This document shows positions 8,874 to 17,006 of a stretch of 64,000 nt of DNA, piece after piece (the stretch's first letter is position 1; every line of letters begins with the position of its first letter). The stretch is from JBGTLU01 sp041743935 (GTDB lineage: Bacteria; Bacteroidota; Bacteroidia; Sphingobacteriales; Sphingobacteriaceae). The stretch covers positions 1 to 64,000 of the forward strand of contig JBGTLU010000057.1 in NCBI GenBank assembly GCA_041743935.1, given 5' to 3'. The notes under the pieces were generated by a model, which saw only the letters and a list, made by a program, of their open reading frames with translations, was not told where the DNA came from and did no database searches. Position numbers and translations under genes: made by a program.

Positions 8874-11389
8874 ATAGGTTTTGGTTATTTAAAATGGCAT
8901 GGCGAGACAGCAGGAAAAATCGTGCTCGCTTATTTTTATTTTTAAGTAGTATTATACTGGGCATAGCCGCTTTGGTTGCCATACAGTCTTTTGGAGAAAA
9001 TCTTAAAAATCAACTGGATAACGAAGCGAAAGAACTATTAGGTGCCGATATAGAGATTCAGTCTCGCTATGCTTTTCCGCAAAAATTTTTAGGGTATTTA
9101 GACTCCATGGGGGTGCAATCTGCCAGAGAGGTGAGTTTTGCTTCCATGGTTTTGTTTACCAAAAGTGGTGAGTCAAGGTTGGTAAATGTACGTGCTGTAG
9201 AACCCGGTTATCCATATTATGGCAGTTTCGGAACAAATCCCATAAACCAGGGGGTATTAACTAATCCTAATCAAGCATTGGTAGATGAAACTTTACTTCT
9301 ACAATACAAAGCTAATACTGGAGATTCGGTTAAAGTGGGGGAAATTACGTTTGCAATCCGTGCCGGACTTACCCAAATTCCCGGACAAACCGGAATAGCT
9401 GCCACAGTTGCTCCACCTGTATTTATACCATACAATCGTGTGGAAGAAACAAATTTGATGCAGCGCGGAAGCAGGCTTTATTATAAACTCTATGTAAAAT
9501 ACCCTCCCAATATTTCCGAAACGCTCGTAAAATCCATTAAAGACAAATTAGAAGCAGAAAATCTTAGATACGATGACGTAGAAGAACGAAAAGAAGAAAT
9601 TGGAGAAGCTTACGAAGATTTGACTGGATTTTTAAACCTTACCGCCTTTATAGCACTTCTGTTGGGGTGCATAGGTGTAGCAAGCTCTGTTCATATCTAC
9701 ATGAAAGAAAAAGTGCAACTGATAGCTTTATTACGCTGTTTGGGCGCAAAAGGCAGACAAGGATTTGGCATTTATTTGGTTCAATTGTTGGCAATGGGGC
9801 TTATTGGTTCCATTATAGGTGCGTTTTTAGGTACAGTAATACAATACTATTTTCCCTTATTATTTAAAGATTTTTTACCGTTTGATATCGACTTACAATT
9901 AAGTTGGCCATCTGTAATAAAAGGAATTGTTTTAGGGGTGATTACCACGCTGTTGTTTTCTTTATATCCATTACTTAAGATCAGAAAAATATCACCACTA
10001 AAAGTTTTAAGAGCTTCTGTAGAAAATAACGAACCCGACCGATGGCCGTTGCTGGTTTATGTTTTAATCGGCTTGTTTATTCTTGGATTTTCTTATTTAC
10101 AACTTGGCAATTGGTTTACCTCTGTGTTGTTTTGTTTGGTATTATTGGTAGCTTTTGTTGTGCTGGCAGGGCTTGCACAAGGCATCATTTGGCTGGTTAA
10201 GCGTTTTTTCCCTACCAAACGAAGCTTTATTTTACGGCAGAGTTTGGCAAATCTCTATCGGCCAAATAACCAAACACTCGTTTTAGTAATTACCATTGGT
10301 TTAGGCACCGCATTATTGTCTACCTTATTTCTAAGCAGACAAATATTACTCGATAAAGTGAATATATCTGCCACTTTAGAAAATAGGCCCAACATGGTTT
10401 TGTTTGATATACAAGAATCTCAAATAAAAGAATTAGAAGATTTAACCAAACAAAACAACCTCCCTGTTCTGGCTTCCATTCCGGTAGTAACCATGCAAAT
10501 TGAGTCTGTTAAGGGCAAAACCGCGCAAGAGAATAAGGCCGATACGGTATCCGGATTAAGAAATTGGGTGTTTAATAGAGAATATCGGGTTACTTACAGA
10601 AATACGTTAACCGAATCAGAAACCGTCACCTCCGGAATTTGGCAGGGTAAAGTAACGGGACCGAGAGATAGTATATTTATTTCTTTAGACGAAAGATTGG
10701 CCGAAGATTTAAAAGTAGCTATTGGAGACCCCCTGGTTTTTAACGTGCAAGGAGCATTTATAACTACTTATTTAGGGAGTATTAGAAAAGTAGATTGGCA
10801 ACGATTGGAAACTAATTTCCAGGTGTTATTCCCTTCTGGGGTTTTAGAACAAGCTCCTAAATTTTATGTGCTTTTAACTAGGTTTGAATCTGCTGCAGAA
10901 TCTGCAAAATACCAACAAGTGATGGTTCAAAAATTTCCGTCTGTCTCCATCATCGACCTAAATTTAATATTGCAAACCGTTGATGAGGTAATATCCAAAG
11001 TATCGTTCATCATCCAATTTATGGCATTTTTTAGCATAATCACTGGAATTATCGTGTTAATTGGCTCGGTACTTATTAGCAAGTACCAGCGCATACAAGA
11101 AAGTGTTTTACTGCGAACTTTGGGGGCAAGTCGCAATCATATATTAAGTATAAATGCATTGGAGTATTTTATACTTGGAAGTTTAGCTGCTCTCACTGGT
11201 ATAGTTATCTCTTTATTTATAGGTATGGGATTGGCAATTGGTTATTTTAATACCACATTTAATCCAGATTTGCTTTCGCTGCTTGGCATGTATTTATTCA
11301 TTACTTTAAGTACCGTATTTATTGGTTTGTATAATTACCGCTCGGTAATTATACAGCCACCGCTAGAAATTTTGAGGAAAGAGGGCTAG
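8870..11389 (+). CDS. ybbP: ABC transporter permease, YbbP type, with FtsX domains
   Basis: This 839-residue membrane protein is organised as TM1, a large extracytoplasmic domain, a three-helix FtsX block (about 250-375), two or three central helices (about 393-450), a second TM1-like helix and extracytoplasmic domain, and a final FtsX block (about 700-835). This double layout is typical of YbbP permeases. It begins inside the end of the ATPase gene with an ATGA overlap, indicating translational coupling. Function is inferred: export of a hydrophobic or envelope compound, perhaps linked to the divergent TesA-like esterase. Confidence 0.88.
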   Translation: MNRFWLFKMAWRDSRKNRARLFLFLSSIILGIAALVAIQSFGENLKNQLDNEAKELLGADIEIQSRYAFPQKFLGYLDSMGVQSAREVSFASMVLFTKSGESRLVNVRAVEPGYPYYGSFGTNPINQGVLTNPNQALVDETLLLQYKANTGDSVKVGEITFAIRAGLTQIPGQTGIAATVAPPVFIPYNRVEETNLMQRGSRLYYKLYVKYPPNISETLVKSIKDKLEAENLRYDDVEERKEEIGEAYEDLTGFLNLTAFIALLLGCIGVASSVHIYMKEKVQLIALLRCLGAKGRQGFGIYLVQLLAMGLIGSIIGAFLGTVIQYYFPLLFKDFLPFDIDLQLSWPSVIKGIVLGVITTLLFSLYPLLKIRKISPLKVLRASVENNEPDRWPLLVYVLIGLFILGFSYLQLGNWFTSVLFCLVLLVAFVVLAGLAQGIIWLVKRFFPTKRSFILRQSLANLYRPNNQTLVLVITIGLGTALLSTLFLSRQILLDKVNISATLENRPNMVLFDIQESQIKELEDLTKQNNLPVLASIPVVTMQIESVKGKTAQENKADTVSGLRNWVFNREYRVTYRNTLTESETVTSGIWQGKVTGPRDSIFISLDERLAEDLKVAIGDPLVFNVQGAFITTYLGSIRKVDWQRLETNFQVLFPSGVLEQAPKFYVLLTRFESAAESAKYQQVMVQKFPSVSIIDLNLILQTVDEVISKVSFIIQFMAFFSIITGIIVLIGSVLISKYQRIQESVLLRTLGASRNHILSINALEYFILGSLAALTGIVISLFIGMGLAIGYFNTTFNPDLLSLLGMYLFITLSTVFIGLYNYRSVIIQPPLEILRKEG

Positions 11390-11402
11390 AAATTGAATAT
11401 TT

Positions 11403-11441
11403 TCGGGATGGCCGGATTTGAACCCACGACCTCCAGCACCC
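11403..11441 (-). pseudogene. displaced 3' fragment of tRNA-Pro (att-type repeat)
   Basis: These 39 bases match 13086-13124, the 3' part of the intact tRNA-Pro, with one mismatch (11425 C against 13108 G). The match runs from inside the anticodon loop through the T arm and acceptor strand to the discriminator base. The mismatch breaks one T-stem pair, and there is no 5' half, so this copy cannot be a working tRNA. It has the same orientation as the tRNA and lies 3' of it, the arrangement left when an element integrates into a tRNA 3' end. Confidence 0.88.
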
Positions 11442-11569
11442 GAGCTTGATTAAGTTACCTTATAAGCCCACAATTTTTGTTGTTTACCTTACAGAAAGAT
11501 AATCAAATTTAGATAAAACCTTATCTTTAATCAATTTTAGTAAGCAACGGGTATAGATAACCCGAGCTT
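11438..11569. repeat. 10-bp direct repeat ACCCGAGCTT and nearby hairpins at the islet end
   Basis: ACCCGAGCTT occurs at 11438-11447, straddling the end of the tRNA-derived repeat, and again at 11560-11569. Between them are a hairpin AGATAA-AACC-TTATCT (11511-11526) and CGGGT-7 nt-ACCCG (11548-11564), the latter overlapping the second repeat. Repeats of this size next to an attachment core are what recombinase arm sites look like, but that reading is inference. Confidence 0.4.
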
Positions 11570-11706
11570 ATCGATTTGGGATAATATAAAATTGAGGACG
11601 GGTATAACTGGCGTAAGTCAAGACTTAAAAATATCTCTAACTATTTGCCTTTTTATTAAATAAATGTTAATTAGGTTGTGCACCAAACATACATTTCACC
11701 ATACAT

Positions 11707-11781
11707 TTGAAAAAAATACCCAATTTAATTTTAATCATTACATTGCTTGGAGCATTTATATATGGTTGTCAAAAATCATAA
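11707..11781 (+). other. orphan lipoprotein signal peptide, in frame with the next gene, ended by TAA
   Basis: From a TTG at 11707 the frame encodes KKIPNLILIITLLGAFIYGC then QKS and a TAA stop at 11779-11781. Two lysines, a long hydrophobic core and a terminal cysteine make this a recognisable lipoprotein signal (Tyr at -2 is unusual). The next codon, ATG at 11782, starts the 304-residue gene in the same frame. Removing this one stop would fuse signal and protein into a normal-looking lipoprotein. It is probably a nonsense mutation or sequencing error, less likely a real leader peptide with stop-restart coupling. Confidence 0.6.
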
Positions 11782-12696
11782 ATGTTTAAACTAAATGAAT
11801 CCTCTGAAACTATTCAATTTAAGCCTGCAATATCAATTAATGAACTAAATCATTTTTCCGTGAGTTATTCAATCAAGGGTGTTACATATTCTTACGAAGC
11901 AAAATCTTCCAACAATAAATCAATATCTTCTTTGATAATTACTACCTGGAATACACAAAGATATATTTCCTTTGTGTATGATTATGGAAAGCGCGGTTAT
12001 AAATTTGAACCACATATTGCTGTAATAAAAACAGCTAATGATATTTTAAGCAATTTTACGAAGGATGAGATTGAAAACTATTCCAAACTATATGAGGTTT
12101 TTGCAAAGTCTGTGCTGAACGAAAAAGATATTGTTCATAGTTCTCCAATAATTCAATCTCTTTTCTTTCACAACGCCATACTAAACACTATAAGGCGTAG
12201 TTTAAAAGAAAATAAAAATTGTGAGTGCACTCCTCATCCTGGCTACCTCCTCGATAAAACACCATTTTTTTGCACCGAGGATTATTATATAAATCCACAA
12301 GAGTATTTAAAAGCAATTGACAAAAGTAATTACGTTAAAAGTAGTTTGGATAAAAAAGCTTATGCTTATTTGCAACAAAATAGGGATAAAATATCAATTT
12401 CTATTGATAAAGTTCTTACAATTTATGAATCTAAAGTCGAATATTTGAATAGAGTAGAGTATACAAGAACGAAAATTAATAATTTAACCTCAAATAAAAC
12501 TATTAATGAGAATAATTTAGCCGGAATTGCGGAAAGTGATTGTATGAAGGGAACTGATCTTGGATGCTGCGGAAACTACGAGGGATGTTGTTGGTATTCA
12601 AGTATGTTTTGTTTGGCCCATGATATTAAATGTTATTGTTGCAGCAAATGGCACTGTGGTCCGGGCTGTAAAAAAGAAAATGGGTGTCCAGCATGA
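11782..12696 (+). CDS. unknown protein with a 12-cysteine C-terminal domain
   Basis: I do not recognise this 304-residue protein. Residues 1-250 are a mixed, lysine- and asparagine-rich region with isolated cysteines (NCECTPHPGY; FFCTEDYY). Residues 253-304 hold 12 cysteines in 52 positions, including GCCGNYEGCCW, CLAHDIKCYCC and CGPGCKKENGC. An even number of closely spaced cysteines suggests six disulfides, hence export, which fits the in-frame lipoprotein signal severed by a TAA at 11779. As annotated from the ATG at 11782 the protein lacks a signal. It lies in the tRNA-Pro islet and overlaps the next gene by ATGA. Confidence 0.75.
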   Translation: MFKLNESSETIQFKPAISINELNHFSVSYSIKGVTYSYEAKSSNNKSISSLIITTWNTQRYISFVYDYGKRGYKFEPHIAVIKTANDILSNFTKDEIENYSKLYEVFAKSVLNEKDIVHSSPIIQSLFFHNAILNTIRRSLKENKNCECTPHPGYLLDKTPFFCTEDYYINPQEYLKAIDKSNYVKSSLDKKAYAYLQQNRDKISISIDKVLTIYESKVEYLNRVEYTRTKINNLTSNKTINENNLAGIAESDCMKGTDLGCCGNYEGCCWYSSMFCLAHDIKCYCCSKWHCGPGCKKENGCPA

Positions 12697-12968
12697 AAAC
12701 TTTTGTTGCATATCTATCCGTCTTTTTAAATGTCTACTATACAGTAGCATGGTTAATCGTATTTAACAGCTATTCCTACGAGCAAAGAACAGTTGTAATT
12801 GGAAATTTTTTTCCATTAATACAGCTTTCCCCCGCAATATCGAATATATTCTTAATACTATTGAGTATAGTATCTATCATCATTCTAAGCAAAAAAAGCT
12901 TGGCACATCGGCTTGTTATAATTTTACAGTTAGCCTATATTTTACTTTTTATTTGGCAACTTCTTTAG
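12693..12968 (+). CDS. small three-helix membrane protein coupled to the cysteine-rich gene
   Basis: The product has 91 residues from the ATG at 12693, which shares ATGA with the stop of the preceding gene; a GTG at 12684 is a less likely start. There are three predicted membrane spans: FVAYLSVFLNVYYTVAWLIV, the segment around ISNIFLILLSIVSIIIL, and VIILQLAYILLFIWQLL. A basic stretch (KKSLAHR) separates the last two. No family is recognised. The overlap suggests it is made together with the cysteine-rich protein and may protect against it, export it or anchor it; this is inference from position. Confidence 0.7.
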   Translation: MKTFVAYLSVFLNVYYTVAWLIVFNSYSYEQRTVVIGNFFPLIQLSPAISNIFLILLSIVSIIILSKKSLAHRLVIILQLAYILLFIWQLL

Positions 12969-13085
12969 TTTTCGCCGTTGGTAATCGCAAAACAATCCGA
13001 CCATTAGACTAGTTTCAGAAATACTATGTAAAGATTAATAAATAGAGAGTGATATACGATAACATTTAGTGAAATACTGTTTTGG

Positions 13086-13159
13086 TCGGGATGGCCGGAT
13101 TTGAACCGACGACCTCCAGCACCCCATGCTGGCGCGATACCGGGCTACGCTACATCCCG
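13086..13159 (-). tRNA. tRNA-Pro (anticodon GGG)
   Basis: The minus strand folds into a full cloverleaf. The acceptor CGGGATG pairs with CATCCCG, with discriminator A at 13086. The anticodon stem is CCAGC/GCTGG around loop ATGGGGT, giving anticodon GGG for CCC and CCU codons. The T arm is GTCGG-TTCAAAT-CCGGC. CCA is not encoded. A 39-base copy of the 3' part lies at 11403-11441, marking this tRNA as an integration site. Confidence 0.95.
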
Positions 13160-13270
13160 AAAATAGAGTTCAAAAATAGAAACCTTTTAAAAGTAAAAAA
13201 TAGTATTTCAAAAAATTTTATTTGGCTTCTATACGTTTAATGCTTAATTTCAGTCTCTTTTGTTTTAACC

Positions 13271-16200
13271 ATGCAGGCAACTCCTTACCAACACTTACTT
13301 CAACGCCTCGATGATTTTATCAGGCGATATTATAAAAACCAGTTGGTTAAGGGAGCATTGTTTACGGTGGCCATTATACTTTCAGCTTATTTGTTTGTGG
13401 TAGTTTTTGGCTACTATAGTTATTTTAGTTCGACTATAAGAACCGTACTTTTCTATTCCTTTTTGCTTACCAATGTTATCATCCTCAGAAAATATATTCT
13501 TCTACCAATATTGTCTTATTTCAGGCTGGGTGCTGTAATTAATCACGAAACTGCTGCCAACATCATTGGAAAACACTTTCCGGAAGTAGAAGACAAGCTT
13601 TTGAATATTTTACAACTTAAACAAATACATCAATCCGATTCTTCCACAGATTTGGTGGAAGCAAGTATTAACCAAAAAATTAACAAATTACAACCTATAC
13701 CTTTTAATAATGTAATCCAATTTGGGGAGAATAAAAAATACCTAAAATATGTGATTGCCCCTGTTTGTTTATTGGTCATATTACTATTTGCTGCACCAAG
13801 CATCTTGAGCGAGGGAGTAAAACAAGTAGTATATCATAACCAAGTTTTCGAAAAACCAGCCCCATTTGAGTTTACTGTGTTAAATGACGATTTAACTGCG
13901 TTACAAAACGAAGATTTCAAGTTAGAACTAAAGCTTTCAGGTACAGAAATTCCGGCAGAAGTATTTTTAGAATTAGATGGAAACCGATATAAACTGGACA
14001 AACAAAGCAATCTGCGTTTTTCATATGATTTTAAAAATCTTCAAAAATCTGCCAATTTTAACTTTTATGCGGTAGGTTTTAACTCTAAAACCTATCAATT
14101 AAAAGTACTTCCAAAGGCCAGTATATTAAGTTTTGATGTTGATATTCAGTATCCTGCATATACAAAGAAGAAATCCGAAAAGCTTAGAAACACTGGCGAC
14201 CTAACCATACCGGCAGGCACAGTTGTAAACTGGGTGTTTACGGCAACTAACTCCGATAAAATTTCAGTTCAATTATACAATGAATTGACCGATGCTACAC
14301 AAACAACAGCAAACCGGTTCGTTTATTCTAATCGTTTGGTTAAGTCCAGCGAGTTTTCGGTTTATCCAATAAACAATTTGGTAAATGACCCAGAGCAAGC
14401 CAATTATTTCATAACCGTTTTACCAGACAAATATCCAACCATTGAGGTGATAGAAAGAAAAGACTCTGTCCGGTCAAAGCTTTTATATTTTACCGGATAT
14501 GTTACCGATGATTATGGCTTTAGCAGGTTAAATCTGGTTTATCAATTAAATAAAGAAAATGCAAAACCGGTAACTATACCACTTAATGTAAATAAAGATG
14601 GTTCCGAAGAAAGATTTTTTCACTACTGGGATTTAAACGAAACAAACCTAGAGCCGGGCGATGAAATTACCTATTACTTCGAAATTTGGGATAACGATGG
14701 AATATCGGGTGCAAAAAGCTCTCGATCTGCCTTGTTTTCTATAAAAACACCAAGCCTTTCTGAATTAACCAAACAAACTGAAATTAATAGTAATGTACTT
14801 AAGCAGAAAATGGCTGACGCCATGAAAAAAGCTTCAGAAATTGAACGAGAAGCGCAACGTATTCAGGAAAAATTACTGGAAAAGAAAGATTTATCCTTTG
14901 AAGACCGTAAACAAATTGAGCAGTTGGTAAATAAGCAAAAGCAATTGGAACAAATGGTGCAAGAAATTGCCAAAGAAAACGAAAGAAACCAACTTAATAA
15001 CAACGAGTTTAATGAATTCAACGAGCGAATTGCAGAAAAACAAAATCAACTTAAAAACTTATTCGACAATATATTGGATGAAAAAACCAAAGAATTAATT
15101 GAACGATTACAAAAATTACTAGAAGAAAATAATAAAAGCCTCACCCAAGAAGAACTTGAAAAACTGAAGCTTAATAATAACACATTAGAAAAAGAACTTG
15201 ATCGCATGCTGGAGTTGTATAAACAACTGGAGTTTGATCAGCAAATGCAACAAGCCATAGACCGATTGGACGAATTAGCTAAAAAACAAGAGGAATTGGC
15301 GGATTTGGCAAAAGATAAAACTACAGACCTAGACAAACTTGCCGAAGAGCAAAAAAAGTTAAACGACGAGTTTAATGCAATTAAAGAACAACTGAAGGAT
15401 TTAGAGCAAAAAAACCAAGACCTCGCCAACCCCAACGGTTTTCAAAATCCAGTTGAGAAACAAGAAGAAATTGATAAACAAATGAAGGAGGGATTAAAAA
15501 ACCTCGATAAGAAAGATAATGGCAAGGCTTCTCAAGATCAGAGGGGGGCCGCTCAAAAAATGCAAGAGCTTGCTAAACAATTACAAGAAATGCAAGAGGA
15601 AATGGAAGGAGAGCAATTGGACATTAATAGCCGCGCATTAAGAGAAATACTTGAAAATTTATTGAAAGTCTCTTTCAATCAAGAGAGAATAATGCAGGAA
15701 CTTAGAAATACAAGTACAAATGATCCAAAATATATAGAACTTACTCGCAAGCAAAACGCTTTAATAGAGGATGTAAAAATGGTGCAAGATAGTTTACTAT
15801 CCTTAAGTGCTCGTATCCCCCAAATAGAATCTGCTGTAAATAAAGAAATTGCTGAAATTGCTGCAAATTTAGAGCGTGTAATTACCTCATTAGCAGATAG
15901 AAGAACCGGAGAAGCAAATTCTAGGCAACAATTTGTTATGACCTCCGTAAACAATCTCGCCGTATTGTTAACTGAAATATTAAATCAGTTACAGAATGCT
16001 AAAATGAATGCAAAGGGATCTGGCAAAAGCAAACAACGGCAACCATCTCTATCTGAGTTAAGTAAAATGCAAGAAGAGATAAATAAAAGAATAGAAAAAT
16101 TACAACAAGGAGTAAAACCCGGAGAAAAACCCGGAAGAGAACAAAGTGAAGAAATTGCTAGGCTTGCAAGAGAACAACAAGCATTGCGTAATATGCTTAA

Positions 16201-16585
16201 CAAGATTAACCAAGAAAATAATAAAGATGGTAAAGGCTCATTGGGAGATTTAAATAAATTGGGAGAAGAAATGGAAAAGACCGAAACCGATTTATTTAAC
16301 AAGAAATTAAACAGAGAACTGTTGATGAGACAACAGGAAATTTTAACCAGATTACTTGAGGCAGATAAAGCAGAACGAGAAAGGGATTTAGACGATAAAC
16401 GTGAATCAAAATCGGGAAGAGAGTTTGTCCCTAATTATGATTTAGTTTTTGATGAATACAAAAATCTAAAAAACAAGGAAATAGAATTATATAAAACATT
16501 ACCTGCCGGATTGAAACCTTTTTTTAAGTCAAAAATTAATGTTTACTTTGAACAACTTAATAACACCAAATCAATCAATGAATGA
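13271..16585 (+). CDS. DUF4175 family membrane protein with long coiled coil
   Basis: This 1104-residue protein has two N-terminal membrane helices (about 27-46 and 57-75), a third near 157-180, an extracytoplasmic beta-rich region to about 495, then a long glutamine/lysine/glutamate-rich coiled coil (about 500-1080). The layout and the N-terminal QHLLQRLDDFIRRYYKNQLV match DUF4175, a Bacteroidota family of unknown function. The end overlaps the start of an RsbW-like ATPase gene by 8 bases, and ybeY follows. It may be a structural or sensing envelope protein; nothing in the sequence proves it. Confidence 0.85.
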   Translation: MQATPYQHLLQRLDDFIRRYYKNQLVKGALFTVAIILSAYLFVVVFGYYSYFSSTIRTVLFYSFLLTNVIILRKYILLPILSYFRLGAVINHETAANIIGKHFPEVEDKLLNILQLKQIHQSDSSTDLVEASINQKINKLQPIPFNNVIQFGENKKYLKYVIAPVCLLVILLFAAPSILSEGVKQVVYHNQVFEKPAPFEFTVLNDDLTALQNEDFKLELKLSGTEIPAEVFLELDGNRYKLDKQSNLRFSYDFKNLQKSANFNFYAVGFNSKTYQLKVLPKASILSFDVDIQYPAYTKKKSEKLRNTGDLTIPAGTVVNWVFTATNSDKISVQLYNELTDATQTTANRFVYSNRLVKSSEFSVYPINNLVNDPEQANYFITVLPDKYPTIEVIERKDSVRSKLLYFTGYVTDDYGFSRLNLVYQLNKENAKPVTIPLNVNKDGSEERFFHYWDLNETNLEPGDEITYYFEIWDNDGISGAKSSRSALFSIKTPSLSELTKQTEINSNVLKQKMADAMKKASEIEREAQRIQEKLLEKKDLSFEDRKQIEQLVNKQKQLEQMVQEIAKENERNQLNNNEFNEFNERIAEKQNQLKNLFDNILDEKTKELIERLQKLLEENNKSLTQEELEKLKLNNNTLEKELDRMLELYKQLEFDQQMQQAIDRLDELAKKQEELADLAKDKTTDLDKLAEEQKKLNDEFNAIKEQLKDLEQKNQDLANPNGFQNPVEKQEEIDKQMKEGLKNLDKKDNGKASQDQRGAAQKMQELAKQLQEMQEEMEGEQLDINSRALREILENLLKVSFNQERIMQELRNTSTNDPKYIELTRKQNALIEDVKMVQDSLLSLSARIPQIESAVNKEIAEIAANLERVITSLADRRTGEANSRQQFVMTSVNNLAVLLTEILNQLQNAKMNAKGSGKSKQRQPSLSELSKMQEEINKRIEKLQQGVKPGEKPGREQSEEIARLAREQQALRNMLNKINQENNKDGKGSLGDLNKLGEEMEKTETDLFNKKLNRELLMRQQEILTRLLEADKAERERDLDDKRESKSGREFVPNYDLVFDEYKNLKNKEIELYKTLPAGLKPFFKSKINVYFEQLNNTKSINE

Positions 16586-17006
16586 GTCTCTCGCCAATGA
16601 TTCGGAAGAATTATATACCTTGCAAATACCTTCTAAAATAGAGAGTATTGCTATGGTAGAAGGCTTTTTAGAAGAATTATGCAATACATATAAAGTTTCG
16701 CCAGAAACATATGCAAATATCATGACTGCTATGAACGAAGCGGTTGTTAATGCCATTATACATGGCAATTCTAATAATTTTCAAAAGAAAGTTTACATCA
16801 ATTTAGATGTACAAAATCGCAAACGATTTGTTTTTACGGTGGCAGATGAAGGCCCCGGATTCGATTATAATAAAATAAGTGACCCAACGCTTGCCGAAAA
16901 TTTAGAATTAGGCGGCGGTCGTGGTATCTTTATCATAAAACACCTGGCAGATCAGGTAATATTTAATGAAAGCGGCAATCAATTAGAATTGCATTTTAAG
17001 ATTTAA
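16578..17006 (+). CDS. RsbW-like GHKL ATPase (anti-sigma/serine kinase family)
   Basis: From the ATG at 16578 the protein has 142 residues; an earlier in-frame ATG at 16539 lies deep inside the upstream gene. It shows the N box NEAVVNAIIHGN (N53, E54 region), the G1 box DEGPGFD (90-96) and the G2 box GGGRGIFIIKHLAD (112-125) of the HATPase_c fold. Family members such as RsbW and SpoIIAB phosphorylate anti-anti-sigma proteins and sequester sigma factors. No partner STAS protein or sigma factor is nearby, so the target is unknown. The stop overlaps ybeY by one base. Confidence 0.85.
   Translation: MNESLANDSEELYTLQIPSKIESIAMVEGFLEELCNTYKVSPETYANIMTAMNEAVVNAIIHGNSNNFQKKVYINLDVQNRKRFVFTVADEGPGFDYNKISDPTLAENLELGGGRGIFIIKHLADQVIFNESGNQLELHFKI

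Larger units (their letters stand above)
11442..13085. mobile_element. tRNA-Pro islet: small integrated element or remnant, no integrase
   Basis: About 1.64 kb lies between the intact tRNA-Pro and its displaced 3' fragment. It holds two coupled genes (11782-12968) and two non-coding flanks. No recombinase, replication or mobilisation gene fits inside, so this is either a decayed element, a satellite mobilised in trans, or what remains after deletion. The left flank, 11442-11706, has no convincing gene but contains two hairpins and a 10-base repeat (see separate entries). The right flank, 12969-13085, shows nothing I can name. Confidence 0.7.

Noticed and set aside
12610..12640. Phospholipase A2 active-site motif in CLAHDIKCY
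   Set aside because: PLA2 needs CC-x2-H-x2-C; here the spacing after His is three residues and the CC is not adjacent, so only a loose resemblance remains.
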